The position numbers and the translations under genes were made by a program. From NCBI GenBank assembly GCA_026214975.1, contig CM047806.1, forward strand, positions 99,595,811 to 99,659,810: 64,000 nucleotides of DNA, in the 5' to 3' direction. Numbering within the stretch: the first letter of the stretch is position 1; the number at the start of each line of letters is the position of its first letter. This DNA is from Gentiana macrophylla (lineage: Eukaryota; Streptophyta; Magnoliopsida; Gentianales; Gentianaceae). The notes under the pieces are model-generated. The model made no database searches. It was not told the origin of the DNA and saw only the letters and a program-made list of their open reading frames with translations. Below, in pieces: positions 36,522 to 48,199 of this stretch.

Positions 36522-37290
36522 ATTTTATGTGTCTCTGCCGGGCACCATCTTCACCGCTTCAATTCGAATTCATGAGCTTTTAATTGGGACATCGCTGTCG
36601 AGTGTCGCTGCTTACAAGATTTGTTGTTCTTCCGATTCTTGACGATGTTATGATCTTCCATCTTTCGCATACATTCCTCTCAAGATCTTCAAGCATACTT
36701 CTTTACGGGGATATATGTGTCCAAGTCGCCGCAATTCACCGATGATGCTTGAGAATCATTTGTCCATTTGATCAATGGATTCACCACCTTCATTTTAAAG
36801 TTCTCAAATTTCTGCTTTGCAACAGATAATTTGTTTTCTTTAATCGCTTGAGATCCTTCATTTATCAATGATAGCTTATCCCACATCTCCTTTGTCGTTT
36901 TGCGCTTTGATTCTCATGAACATGTTGCTATCTAGGGTCTTCAAGATCATGTCTTTTGCAACAAAGTCCAGATTTGCTCTTCTCCCTGTCATCCTTGGTC
37001 CAATCCTTTTTAGGTTTGTCAATTTCCTTTCCTTGATCTGCTCCTATGCCTACCACCGTAGTGATTGTGATTGGTCCATCATTGATTACATCCAGCATCT
37101 CTTCATGAGTTGCTGCAAGATGGGATAGCATTCTTATTTTATATTCATCAAAATTATTGACATTAAAAATGTACTTTTGACAAGAAGTTTGAGGAATCCA
37201 TCAAAGGCAAATGAAGATATTTGAAAACTACTTTGAAAATATATGATCTCCTTGTTACCAGAAATTAGATCTGAACAGGTTCTGATACTA
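36522..37290 (-). pseudogene. Ty1/copia gag (UBN2-type) fragment
   Basis: On the minus strand, from 37290 downward, the readable blocks are LSHLAATHEEMLDVI, KKDWTKDDREKSKSGL, MWDKLSLINEGSQAIKENKLS with AKQKFENFKM, then (frame-shifted) FSSIIGELRRLGHIYP and KEVCLKILRG. These are the standard steps of copia Gag before the zinc knuckle. The last blocks closely resemble those at 20830-20940, so both belong to one family. The 3' continuation is lost in the gap. Several stops are present. Confidence 0.68.
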
Positions 37291-37312
37291 GGAACACTGC
37301 TCCAATACCAAT
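37291..37312 (-). other. Copia primer-binding region
   Basis: The minus strand reads ATTGGTATTGGAGCAG directly after the LTR end ...GGGACCAACA. It resembles the initiator-tRNA site TGGTATCAGAGC with changes, and it fixes the element's minus orientation. Confidence 0.55.
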
Positions 37313-38695
37313 TGTTGGTCCCAAAGAAGGGTGAAACTATAGTCAGAGGGGGGGTGAATGACTATAGTGGAGTTTCAAAACTTTTCTTTTATTTAAAAGC
37401 TTTTGGGCGCGGATAAGTCCTTCTTACTATGTTGTTTTCAAATCGCTTTAGACAATCACGGATATAAGTTATGATGTAGGCAAATTAAATAAATGTCAGA
37501 AAGTAAATTGCGAAATTAAATTGACACAAGGCTTATAGTGGTTCAGGGTGGTGTAATCCCTTAATCCACTCTTCTCCCTCGTGATGATCGGAGGAATTCA
37601 CTATTGTTTTCACGATATAATAGTATGATTGTCCTTGGCTTCCCAAGCTTCACAATCTACAAGACTATCACTCCTTGATCGCAATAAACTTGGTGATTCA
37701 ATTTTTCCTTTTTTGCCGCTTCCTTAAGATCAAAATCCTTCAACAAATTATCACAGATTCAACTCCTTCTCGATTGCCTCCGATTCGATTGCTTGATTTG
37801 ATATGAATGTGATTCACACACTTGCTTGATCAATCTCGATTCAGGTATGACTTTGTAGCTCGATATTTGAGTTGATCACTAGATGTATACTTGTAAGTTC
37901 GTAGAGAAGTCTTTTCAAATTGACAGAGTTTCTGGTTTCTTTCTTTTTGAATCATTGTTTGCTTTTTCTGTCAATGCCTTCTATTTATAGCCTTGAATAA
38001 CCTTGGTTTTGAAATTCGTCCGTTGGCTATATTAATGAGGAATAATCCTTGATTTTATTCTTGATTCCCTTTAATTGCATTCTCCTTGATTTCGGTGATC
38101 GGATTATTTCTTCAAACGTATAGCAGAAAATCCGTCCTTGATTGATCCTCTATTGATTGTGCATTTAATGCATGATCTTCTCAGTATCTTCAACATATAT
38201 CAAATCGATCCGTAAGTGTTACTTCACCGCTTTGAGCGATCGAGTGAGCCTTCCGACTTAGCCGTTAGTTCTTTCTTCACTGCTTTTGTCTTTGCCGAAA
38301 AGTCGCTTTACTCACCCGATTCAATTGCTTTCTTCTTTGTTTTAGTTTCAGGAGAATCTTTATACTTCACCGATCCTTGATTTGTGTGAGACCAAAGTGT
38401 ACACCATATTTGAATATTGAGTTTCATCACTTGAAACATAACTTAGACTTATCCAAGGTCATCACGCACTTCCTTGGTTATAAGTCGACTATAATGTCTT
38501 TATTGCTTCTCTCCGGTGCTTTGGTCGGCTTCACTTTGCCGAATATCTGCTTTTTGCTTTGCCGTCCTACCAACTAGTACAATACTTGTCCGACTCAACT
38601 TATACAACATGTCAGACTCTAAGTAAAGATTTATACAGAGAATTCTAACTTATTTCAGGCTTGCTATAACAGCTAGTATGGCCATCATCAAAACA
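37313..38695 (-). repeat. 5' LTR of minus-strand Ty1/copia element
   Basis: This 1.38-kb LTR starts TGTTTTGATGATGGCC and ends GGGACCAACA on the minus strand. It is related to the plus-strand LTR at 25258-27015 by the identical start and by a similar GGATTACACC and CACGAGGGAGAAGAG region. It is followed by a primer site and gag, so it is the 5' LTR of an element cut by the scaffold gap. Confidence 0.72.
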
Positions 38696-38699
38696 TAAT

Positions 38700-40320
38700 A
38701 AAATGTTCCTAACAAGATGTGGCCCGGTCAGTATCATGTGGAAGAGGTGGAGGAGGTGGAGGAGGTGGAGGCCGATGAGGGGTAGACTGAAAAGATATGG
38801 CCCGGTTAGTATCATAATACATAGAACTAAATTTATCGCATAAAGAAATTGACAATGAAATAATTTTTTACCTGATCTCTGGATGACAGCGTTTGCATCA
38901 ACCCCTTAAGTTCAAGAAGTATCGCCCCATGCTCATTCTGCCGCTGAACCACCTCTCGAAGTACTTGCCGGTTCTCGCCATTCTGCCGGCGAATTTCCTC
39001 CTAAATGTCATTCAGTCCATTATCTATCCTTCTCTTCACAGCCCTATAAAGACCAGCAGCTTCATCTTCTTCCGCCTGTAGCATCTCAGTGTAGGAACTG
39101 TGCGGCACACGTCGTGAATGAGGAGGTAAAGGTGTTGACTGTTGTGAAGTAGAGGGATGTGAAGTAGAGGCTGACTATTGTGTAGTAGAGCGTGGCTGCT
39201 GTGTAGTAGATGGACGTCTAGGAGGTGGCCGTGCAATTGGTGCAGGCCGAGTGATCACACGTGGCGGCTCATTAATCTCCGCATCAGGGATGCCCCTATC
39301 TAGCATCAACTCCCTATCAACTTCCCTTGCAGCCAGATATCCTATAACACGGCTCTGCAAACAATGTATATTTCATTAGAATTAATAATAACAAAATGTT
39401 TAACCATACCGGATATAATTAAAAGAAAATGTTTATTAAGCTTATTACCTTCTTTGCCTTTGCCAACAACCCCTTCCATCATGGAGGGGTAGTCTTGCAA
39501 CTCCATCTCATCATCCGAGGAGCCGCATCGAGAGCTCAAGGTGGCAAAGAATAGTCGTAATAAAGAATGTCCCTGAGGGTCTCGTAAGCCCAAAATCGTA
39601 AGGAATGTATAACCCTTGTACAAAGTCACCCCCGCTTTACCTGGACTTTCCTTGTAGGTATTCATCATGCGACAGATCTTTCTATAAGTCTGATCCCACA
39701 ACCAAGTACCCCATGGAAAATCATTTAGGCCTTCTACATTCTTGACCAAATAGAAGGTCTCACGAGGTACCCTAGTAGTCTCATCATGACCCATCATAAT
39801 CCCATGAATAAGGTAGACTAAACCTACACGGTAGAGAACTTCAGGACGCTCAACCTCATCCAATAACCATCTCTCAATATCCGGTATGGTGATCGGTCTA
39901 CCGTTAGGATAATGGATGTGGCCGTGTGTCCCCTCATCAAAACACCTGGAATAAGGTTGGGGAGCTTCCGGGAGATCACCAAACCTAAAACTGGTAATCA
40001 TGCAAAACTCCCGCCTACCGAACTTCGCGGTCGTCTCACCAAATCTAAATCAAGCTCACCGGGCACATTCGGATAAACGGCAATCAAAACATACATATTG
40101 CAAAAATTGGAAGAAAATCGACACTCCTCGTGACATTTCAATGAATTGTCGAAAACCCCACCTCTCAATGTTCCTCAACCGATCCTTCTCATGTGAATTT
40201 CAAGAAGATCCCCGAGCTTGGTCTTTTCCCTCTAAAAGTCCATGTCAAATTTTCCTTTACTTTGTAGACATCGTAACCATGAGGGCCAATCAATCATTAA
40301 CAAATAGCATTGTCTCAAAA
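38700..40320 (-). pseudogene. DUF1985-type transposon-associated gene, decayed, probably three exons
   Basis: The clearest exon is 40001-39440: REFCMITSFRFGDLP at its start, a YRVGLVYLIHGIMMGHD block, then LNDFPWGTWLWDQTY. This order is that of the plant DUF1985 domain, usually found in Mutator-like and related elements next to Ulp1-like protease modules. Upstream (to about 40320) related sequence is frame-broken. A second segment (39360-38880) is Pro/Arg-rich (ITRPAPIARPPPRRPS) and then helical and Gln-rich, with one stop. A third, near 38790-38705, is poly-proline. Candidate splice sites separate the segments but I could not prove them. No Ulp1 domain is visible. It is probably transposon cargo rather than a host gene. 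Confidence 0.55.
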
Positions 40321-40560
40321 AAATAGTAAATAGAATTTGTACGTGTGTGTGTATGTATATATATATATATATATATATACACTATAGTATATGTATAAAG
40401 TGAATAGAATTGTTTCAAAAAATAGTAAATAGGATTTCTACATGTGTGTTCACATATAAATATATATACTATAGTATATGTATAAAGTCAATATGATTGT
40501 TTCAAAAAATATTAAATAGGATTTATACATGTGTGTGATATATATATATATATATATAAC
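40310..40560. repeat. Three-unit tandem repeat with TA microsatellites
   Basis: Units begin with a TTGTTTCAAAAAATAGTAAA-like core at 40310, 40410 and 40498. Each runs through GTGTGTG and (TA)n into ATAGTATATGTATAAAG. Intervals are about 100 and 88 bp. No gene is associated. Confidence 0.8.
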
Positions 40561-41560
40561 CAAAATGTCTTATCATTTGTTTTTGTTTTTCAGAATGTCG
40601 TTGTTTTGTGTTGTGTTGTGTTGTGTTGTAACATTAAATGGGGTAAGAGAAGAAGAGAACAGTGTTTTTACCAACGTCATAGAATACTTGATGATGACAA
40701 GGAGAGAATGTGATGCCGGACAGAGCCGCGCAATGTAACTTATATTTTCAATCTAACGGGTGCCTCACTTCCGGCTGAGGATATACCTGGCTGCTGGGGA
40801 CAGGAAAAGATGCTCTATTGAGCAGACCTAATGAAATTTTCTACGAGCTACCTACCAGGAGCCCCAATACAAAGCCTGGGGATTAGGCATGACACAACGG
40901 ATCAGAAGGAATCGAAAACACCCTAGGGAAAGCATGCAATTCTAAGAACCTCATCAGGCCGAGGCATACCATGGAATTCAGTTCGAGATATTTATTCTTG
41001 TATTTTCAAACGACATTAATTTGTTACCGATAATTTCAAGGGATAGTTTCATTAGTATACTTTTTTTCATTAAGGCACAAGAAAACGTTAGTATACTTAA
41101 TGCACAAGAAAACTTTCAAGTCAATCACACACATATACTAGTCAATCACACGCTTTATACACTAACATTGTGAAGTAAATCAACTATATAGTACATCTAC
41201 TACCAAAGAAGAAATAACATATCTAGCAATACCTAAATGATTAATTTAAGTGTAAGTGTGATCAATATTTCCAATAACAATGGTCTCTGAAAAACAGAGC
41301 CATTTTTAGTACCATTTTGGGTAGGAACAACACCCTTATGCACATCAAACCATCAATCTCACTATCAAGCCTCAATCAATCTCAACATGAACATATACAT
41401 GAAAAAATGCATAGTAACACCATACTCATACACTATCAACTTCCATGTCCTAATGTAAACTTACCTAGCCACAAATTGCATGTTTTTGTCAAATTACAAT
41501 CAAGACTAACCTAAACCTTATAAACTGGAAATCTGCATACAAAAATACAAAAGATCACTA
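40561..41560. other. Unassigned stretch
   Basis: This kilobase has a TGTGT-rich block at 40607-40632 and only short ORFs. I see no domain, terminal repeat or RNA gene. It may belong to the same unidentified repeat as the palindrome arrays that follow. Confidence 0.5.
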
Positions 41561-41572
41561 AAGAGCAGTTTT

Positions 41573-41649
41573 CTACGTCCAAACGTAGGCTCTCTACGCC
41601 CAAACGTAGAAAACTTACGCCCAGACGTAAAACCTACGCCCAAACGTAG
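41573..41649. repeat. Palindrome array A: four units, pitch 19-21 bp
   Basis: Units are CTACGTCCAAACGTAG (41573), CTACGCCCAAACGTAG (41594), TTACGCCCAGACGTAA (41615) and CTACGCCCAAACGTAG (41634). Each has 5-bp arms round a 6-bp centre. In the third unit the outer C-G pair is T-A in both arms, a paired change that keeps the dyad. Confidence 0.8.
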
Positions 41650-42074
41650 AAAAATCGGTCTAAACACGTAAAATTCGATCCTAATCATCTTCTTCAAAAT
41701 AACTCCCTACTTCAACCCAGATAAAGAAAAATCAGGCTAACCCCCTCTATCAGCCAACAATATCAGGCTAATCACCACAAGGCCAACAAATATCAGGCTA
41801 ATCACCAATACAAAACACTAAAAATTGGAAAATATATAGAACATAATTTAGAAACAATATAACAATAAAACGCTTTTAAATGCATCATAAGGGAAACACT
41901 TGCACATTATGTATTGCTTTGATCCATTATGCTTGAGAGCGAGAGGTGGCAAATCTGAATATTTGGTGCAAAATCGCCATCGTCATTTAAAAAAGAATCG
42001 ATGAGAAACGTAGGGATTAGAACGCTTTGGAAGGGATAGAAGAAAGAGAGAGTTATTCAAAATATTTCAGGACC
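41650..42074. other. Spacer between the two palindrome arrays
   Basis: It contains three ATCAGGCTAA words (about 41731-41810) and a purine-rich run near 42030. No ORF or domain was recognised. It is probably part of the same repeat as both arrays. Confidence 0.45.
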
Positions 42075-42225
42075 TTACGTTTAAACGTAATAATTCTTAC
42101 GTTTAAACGTAAGAAAGCTTACGTTTAAACGTAAGGATACCTACGTTTAAACGTAAGTTCCCTAGGTTGAGTGTTTTTAGGCTATTTGATTTCCTTACGT
42201 TTAAACGTAAGGATCCTTACGTTTA
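42075..42225. repeat. Palindrome array B: TTACGTTTAAACGTAA at 22-bp pitch
   Basis: The 16-bp perfect palindrome starts at 42075, 42097, 42119, 42141 (first base changed), 42195 and, as a half unit, 42217. Intervals are 22, 22, 22, 54 and 22 bp. Flanking bases often extend the dyad to 18-20 bp (C...G, CC...GG). The core TACGTTT..ACGTA is related to array A. Confidence 0.85.
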
Positions 42226-42677
42226 CCTGATTTTCCATGTCAGAAAAGGCACAACCTGATTTGCAAGTGTCAGGCCTGACACAACCTGATTTCCCAATTC
42301 ATGTTCCCTAGTCTATGAGAAATATCAATGTGGATATCTGTCACTGGATGGTAAAGTGACAAGAGAGGATCTGGCTGCGTACCACGACTCATTAAGACAA
42401 CGGTTGTAAAATAAAAGGTTTATATCAACCAATGGCAGACAAATTTTACAGTACAACAGTCGTAAAAAGGTTGTACCAACTGCAATATACAACCTTATAT
42501 TTCAAATCTCTCATACACGATAAAAATGCATTATATTAAAGAGATTAAATATGAAAGGCTCTAATTTATGTCATTTGATACAATCTTCCTACAACAGTTA
42601 CACCATAAAATATTCTCAATGACATAGTTTATCAATATTTCTTCTATTGTTAATAATAATAATAATAATAATAACAC

Positions 42678-42763
<86 letters not shown>

Positions 42764-42911
42764 TTTTGTTCTCCGCTAAAGCCAACAAGGCATTAGCCAT
42801 GTAGTAATTACTGTGTTTTTAACCTAGAAGTTTCGGGTTCGTCTCCCTGGAGACAAAATGTGTGCGTGCATATATTTCATATTCGTCAATAAAAACTGTT
42901 ATCTCTAGATG
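42226..42911. other. Intergenic stretch with long (TTA)n microsatellite
   Basis: It holds a (TAA)n run at about 42648-42674 followed by (TTA)n to about 42762. A short GGTTGTAAAA-type segment (42400-42500) and a GGGTTCGTCTCC word (about 42834) were considered as transposon traces but not accepted. No gene seen. Confidence 0.6.
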
Positions 42912-42943
42912 TTTTTTTTTTGTTGAAGAAAACAAGTATTTTA

Positions 42944-45900
42944 TTACGCTAAATCTGCAATAACGGCAGAAATTACATCATGAGGAGGGGAAGTGCCCCA
43001 AGCAATACGAGCAGAGTGACCTAACCCATGTCTAGCCAATAAATGCGCAGGGAAATTTCCACTACGCTTAACAAAACTAAAAGACGTCGAAACAAAGGAA
43101 GGCAAAAGTGTAACACAATCACGCGCTAAGCAGCTAAAGACAGACAAATCATCCACCGGTCGCCGTAGCGTCTGAATGCAAGGTAAACAATCATACTCAA
43201 AGATGATTGTAGGAAGTCCCAATCGAATAGCCTTTTCCATAGCCAAAAGGATCGCCTGTATCTCCAAAGTCTCCGGACTGATACCGGGGTCAAAGTGGAA
43301 CGAGTAAGCCGCAATGATCGCACCAAGCGCATCCCTAAAGATTGGACCCACTCCGAAACCCGAGTCCGTGATAGAAGCATCGGTGTTACATTTCCAGCTA
43401 CCCTCAGGAGGCGCACTCCAGATAATTGGGTGGGCGGCCCCCTCGACATCCACCTGTACCGAGCCCATGGCCTGACGAAACTCCACTGCCCCGGCTAAGG
43501 ACATAGATACCACACGGGAGATATAGATAGGCGCATCATCAAAGACCGCATAACACCGGGCTTTCCATAAATTCCAAAGTAGTAGACAGAAAGTAGATAC
43601 CTCATCTGTGGTGTAACACGCTATCAGTGCTCCAAAAAACTCCTTAAAGTTTGATCCGTGCTGAATCCCCTGGCTGCCGAACGGTGAAGCTGCCCAGATT
43701 GCCCTAGCATAATCACAATCAAAAAGCACATGTCGTAGAGATTTCATCTCCCTGCCACATGCCAAACAAAGACCAGATCCCAGATTCCGCTTAGCAAACT
43801 GTTCCCCAATTGGCAAACAATCCTGCAAACATCGCCATAAGAAATGTTGAACACGTGGCGGCACTGTGACTTTCCAAACATCTCGCCAGACCCTCTCCGG
43901 ACCAGAAGAGGAAGACGCATGCACCGCATCCGGCAACCCTCCATACAAGCTCAATGCAAGGAATTACCCTGACTTCACTGTATACCTGCCGCGCCGATCG
44001 TAATGCCAAATCAACTTATCAGGGTTCGAAGCGCCTGCTATTTGAGTGTGCAAGATAGCATCCACTTCCCAAGCCTGAAATTCGTTCATAAGAAGCGGCA
44101 TATTCCACTGTCTAGTTCCGGGCAAAAGTAAATCATGCACTTTACTATCCGTGGGTAAGAATGGGATGAATGAACAAGCCGAAAGGACGGCGGTCTAGAA
44201 ACCCAAGCATCATGAAAGACATAAATGGAGCTTCCATCACCTACACACCATCGTAATCCCTGCATTAACATATCCCGACCGTCCAGCAAACTGCGCCACA
44301 TGAATGAAGGTTTACTTCCCAACCCTGCTGCCATGATAGTTGTACCCGGATGGTACTTTGCATTAAGAACTCGACTTGCTAGAGCGGTGGGGCAAGTGAG
44401 TAAACGCCACGATTGCTTAGCGAGCAAAGCCAAATTAAAACACTCCAGATTGTGAAAACCCAGGCCCTCTAGATTCTTGGGCAGGCAGCAGGTATCCCAA
44501 TTACGCCAATGCACTTTCCGTTTAGCCTCTGAATCCCCCCAAAAAAACCTGCGGATATATTTCTCAATCTCATTTACCAGCGTGGAGGGAACTTTGAAAC
44601 ACTGCATAATAAAAGTAGGTATGGCTTGAAGACTTGACTTGATCATAACTTCCTTCCCTGCAGGAGAAAGAAGCTTATCCTTCCAACCAGATAGCTTTTT
44701 CCATACCTTTTCCAAGAGAAAATCAAAGACCTACCGCTTGTTCCTTCCAGTGACAAATGGCATGCCCAAGTATTTACCCGTGCCATTCCCAATCGGAATC
44801 TGATGAAAGTCTGAAATGTATTCCATGTCCGCTTGCTGAATTTCCTTACTAAAATATAAGATGGACTTATGAAAATTAATAGCCTGACCGGATAACATCC
44901 CATATTGAGTGAACAGATTCAACAGTGTTTCTAAAGCCCCATCCAGATACTCAAAAAATAACATACTGTCATCCGCGAAGAGCAAGTGCGAAACCTGAAC
45001 TTGTGCCTCTGCCTACCGAATGTAATACCCCTCAGCATTCCTCCTCTCACTGCCCGATCCAACAATGCCGTCAAGCCTTCTGCTCAGATAATGAAAAGGA
45101 ATGGGGAGAGAGGATCTCCCAGTCGAATCCCCCGAGTAGGGACAATCTGAGGACCCGGCCTTCCATTCACAAGGGCCCTATAGGTGACAGAGGAAACACA
45201 CCGCCGCAACAAGTCAACGAATGCTCCTGGAAACCGCATCTGGTGCATAACTCCCCATAGATAGTTCCACTCCACCCGATCAAATGCTTTGGCCATATCC
45301 AGTTTGATAGCAGCATGGTTATGACAGCCATGCACACCGACTTTCATGGAGTGAAATGCCTCAAAGGCGACAATGGCATTGTCAGTGAGCAGCCTGCCTG
45401 AGACAAAAGCGCTCTGGTTGCCTGAGATGATGTCGTTGATAACCTGTTTTAATCTGTTGACAATGACACGCGAGAGAAACTTGTATGTCGAATTACACAG
45501 CGCAATCGGCCTCAAATCAGCCACCCGGGTAGGGGAGGAACCAACGCAATATAAGTCTCACACAACGAGCCTGGATCCATTCCTTCATTAAGGACAACTA
45601 ATATCACCTGCAAAACCTCAGAGCCAATCACATGCCAATATTTTTGTAAAAAAATTACATGCATACCATCCGGGCCTGGAGCCTTTCGTCTAGGAAGCTG
45701 CTTAAGCGCACGAAGAACCTCAGCCTCCGTGAAAGGCGTATTGAGGCGCTGGATCTGAATGTCCGTCAGAGTGGAAAATTCTAGACCCTTAAACTCCTGT
45801 ATGGGTGGCTGTGCCGAGGTAAAAATATTGGTAAAATATCGAGAGACTACCCCTTCCAGGTCCCGATGCTCAGTCCTTGCCACCCCATCCTCATCAAAAA

Positions 45901-47025
45901 GTAGATCAACAGTATTTCTGGCTCGGCGGCTGGTCGTTTTATGATGAAAATAGCTCGTGTTCCTGTCCATACCGCGCAGCCAATCACTACGCCCTCATTG
46001 CCTCCAATAATCTTCATCCAGCATATATAAATGGTCTAGCTCCCTCAAACGATCCCTCTCAATTTCTATATTATAGTCAGGAGCCTCATGGAATAGACGA
46101 AGTTCTTCCTCTTTAGCCGCAATAGTCTTGGAAATATTGCCATGTTTCAGTCTACTCCAACTCTTGAGGTCACGGCCCAGTCCTAAAATACGCTGAGATA
46201 AAGAACCAGGAGCCTCAGACAAAGAGGATTGCCACCCCCCTGCAATTTTTCCTTAAAATCGTCATCCATAATCCAGAAGGGGTCATAGCGGGGAACAGAA
46301 AACCACTTAATCTTGCCCCGACGAAAAGGATTTGTCTCAGAAAGAAGAATCGGTGCATGATCCAAACGGGAGCAGGACAAATGATATAATCGATGCCCTG
46401 GGAAGAGGGCCCGCCATTCCACGTTGCTAATACTTCTATCCAGTCGGACTTGAGTAGGCTGCACCTCCCGTCTATTGCACCAAGTAAAAGGCGCCCCGAA
46501 ATATCCAATATCAGACAAACCGCAGTCCGTAAGAGCGGACTGAAAAGCAACCATTTGCGAAATAGGCCTCAGTCGTGGCCCTTCCTGTTCCGCTTGCAAA
46601 AGAATCTCATTAAAATCCCCCGCCACTAGCCAAGGCAACTGATGAGAAGAGTGCAACCGGCGAAGCAAGGTCAAAGAGTGGATACGCTCCTCCACTATCG
46701 GATTGCCATAGAAACCTGTGAAACGCCAAACTAGACCATTTGAATTAGTCACCAATGCATCAATATGCCCATGACCATACGTAGAAATCGCGAGATTAAT
46801 ATTCAACTGCCAAAGCAATGCCAAACCACCACTAGCTCCCAAACTACCAACTACAAGAGCACTAGAAAAACCCAAAGCACAACGAACAATTTCAAACTTA
46901 TTTCTAGAGAGTTTTGTTTCTGACAAAAAAACTAAAGACGTTGAAAAAGAATGTACATGAGCCTTAAGAGCTTTCACTGCTCGGGGCTGGCCCAAACCCC
47001 GGCAGTTCCAACATAAGATATTCAT
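42944..47025 (-). pseudogene. LINE ORF2: AP endonuclease, reverse transcriptase, zf-RVT, RNase H
   Basis: It starts at ATG 47025 with NILCWNCRGLGQPRAV. The endonuclease shows ETKLSRN, VAGDFNEIL, GAPFTWCNRR and RLDHAPILL (47025-46300). A frameshift near 46235 and a stop near 45995 follow. The reverse transcriptase reads RRKAPGPDGMHV, LRPIALCNSTYKFLSR, GNQSAFVSGRL, LDMAKAFDRVEW and, after frame changes near 45530 and 45060, LFADD (about 44980), the catalytic pair. The middle 44715-44086 is the thumb/connector. 43954-43700 has the zf-RVT region (LCLACGREMKSLRHVLFDC). The C-terminal RNase H has CNTDAS, LEIQAILLAME and EYDCLPC, ending at 42944. It would nick the target and copy LINE RNA. At least five breaks are present. 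Confidence 0.88.
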
Positions 47026-48176
47026 GGCGCCGGGTGGGCCTGCTCCTCGGCAGACTCCACCAATGACATTAGACGCAAAGCACAACTCTTTTTAGTGCCA
47101 ACCTCCCCATCCACACTGCCCTCAGCTTTTCGTTTTTTCTCAAGAGGCTGGAGGACCCCTGGGCCAGCAATAGAGCCCCCAGATCGCGCTAAACGTTTGA
47201 GTGTAGAAACCCGCCGGCGGGTCTAGCGTTCTTGCAACATTGCAGGCATTATAATCCCAGGCATGAGAGAAAATGTGACATCCGAAGCCAATTCACCCCC
47301 GCCCGACCCCGTAACCTCTGCTCCCTGTCCACCCACGCTTTCAAGCACCCCAGTATCCTCTACAAGGTTCATCTCCCCCATTGTAATATCATCAGCCCCT
47401 ACGTGACCCTCCACCTGCTGCATGGTGTAGGGGACCAAAGCCAATGAATTCGGACCGTCAAAATCCGGAGCATGAACATCCCCCGAACTCTATCGTCCCC
47501 CCTAAGAACCACCTCCTCCAGAAGTTGTGATCGCCTGTCCGCCTTAAGCCACGTCCCATAGGGAAGAACCTTCTTTCCTGCAGCTGTCAACTCCTCTTGT
47601 GAGTTGGGGCAAACTCCAATCGTGTGATCCACCATACCACATGAGAAACACATATACGGCAAACGTTCATACTGTATCCTAGCCATTACTGCCACTCCAT
47701 CCACCACCAACCGCAACACTCGGCGTACCGGGGCCGTCAAATCCACCGACATCCGTAATCGAAAAAAATCGCTTCCCCGATGGCATCTCCTCCCGAATTT
47801 GGCACCCCGAAGTGCACCCCAACATCTCCATAACACGTTCACCCACAAAATTGGTGTACAGGTGCGTGGGGAGCCTGATTAGGTGTACCCAAAATTCCGC
47901 CGCCGTGAAAAACTCCGCCTTGCTCCCCCAATCATCGTCCCAATGCTGGAGAACCAACAGAACATTATCACAGCACCATGGGCCGTCGCCCAACACCGTA
48001 GTAGAATCAGCCGCCATATCAAACACAAATTGGAAAACGTTCTTGCACAGCCGAATCACAGAGAAATTACAGCCCCAGGACTGCCGGAGCGCCGCCCTTG
48101 GAACCTGCACATCAATGTCCTTCGGCGTTAATAACTTACCGATCAAAGAGCGGCTACGCAGATCCGTTGATGGCAT
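47022..48176 (-). pseudogene. LINE ORF1: DUF4283 domain plus zinc knuckle
   Basis: From 48176, the sequence SLIGKLLTPKDIDVQ, RQSWGCNFSVIRL and VLGDGPWCCDNVLLVLQHW with an FWVHLIRLPTHLYT block is the DUF4283 fold of plant LINE ORF1. A frameshift near 47810 is followed by ARIQYERLPYMCFSCGMVDH, a knuckle of the form C-X2-C-X4-H-X4-C. After another frame change the tail has an in-frame TAG near 47227, then a basic segment (RRRVSTLKRLARS). It ends in TGA, overlapping the ORF2 ATG. The protein would coat LINE RNA. It is broken, and the usual first residues before SLIGKLL are short or missing. Confidence 0.82.
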
Positions 48177-48199
48177 GGCCCCGTCATACCTGTGCTGAT

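Larger units (their letters stand above)
42912..48190 (-). mobile_element. L1-type plant LINE with RNase H, near full length
   Basis: A minus-strand non-LTR retrotransposon ends in a short poly(A) (T run at 42912-42921 on the plus strand), with AATAAA just upstream. It has ORF1 (nucleic-acid binding) and ORF2 (endonuclease, reverse transcriptase, zinc region, RNase H). ORF1 and ORF2 overlap by an ATGA at 47022-47025. The 5' end lies close to the ORF1 start, so a 5' truncation is likely. No clear target duplication flanks it. Several stops and frameshifts make it inactive. Confidence 0.9.

Noticed and set aside
36343..36642. Open frame running through the N gap
   Set aside because: It is an artefact of translating N; the two sides belong to different elements on opposite strands.
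42390..42500. ACAACGGTTGTAAAA-type segments resembling CACTA subterminal repeats
   Set aside because: No CACTA/TAGTG terminus or 3-bp duplication found nearby.
42785..42850. Possible tRNA-derived SINE (GGGTTCGTCTCC as B box)
   Set aside because: The A box is weak, there is no poly(A) or oligo(T) tail and no target duplication.
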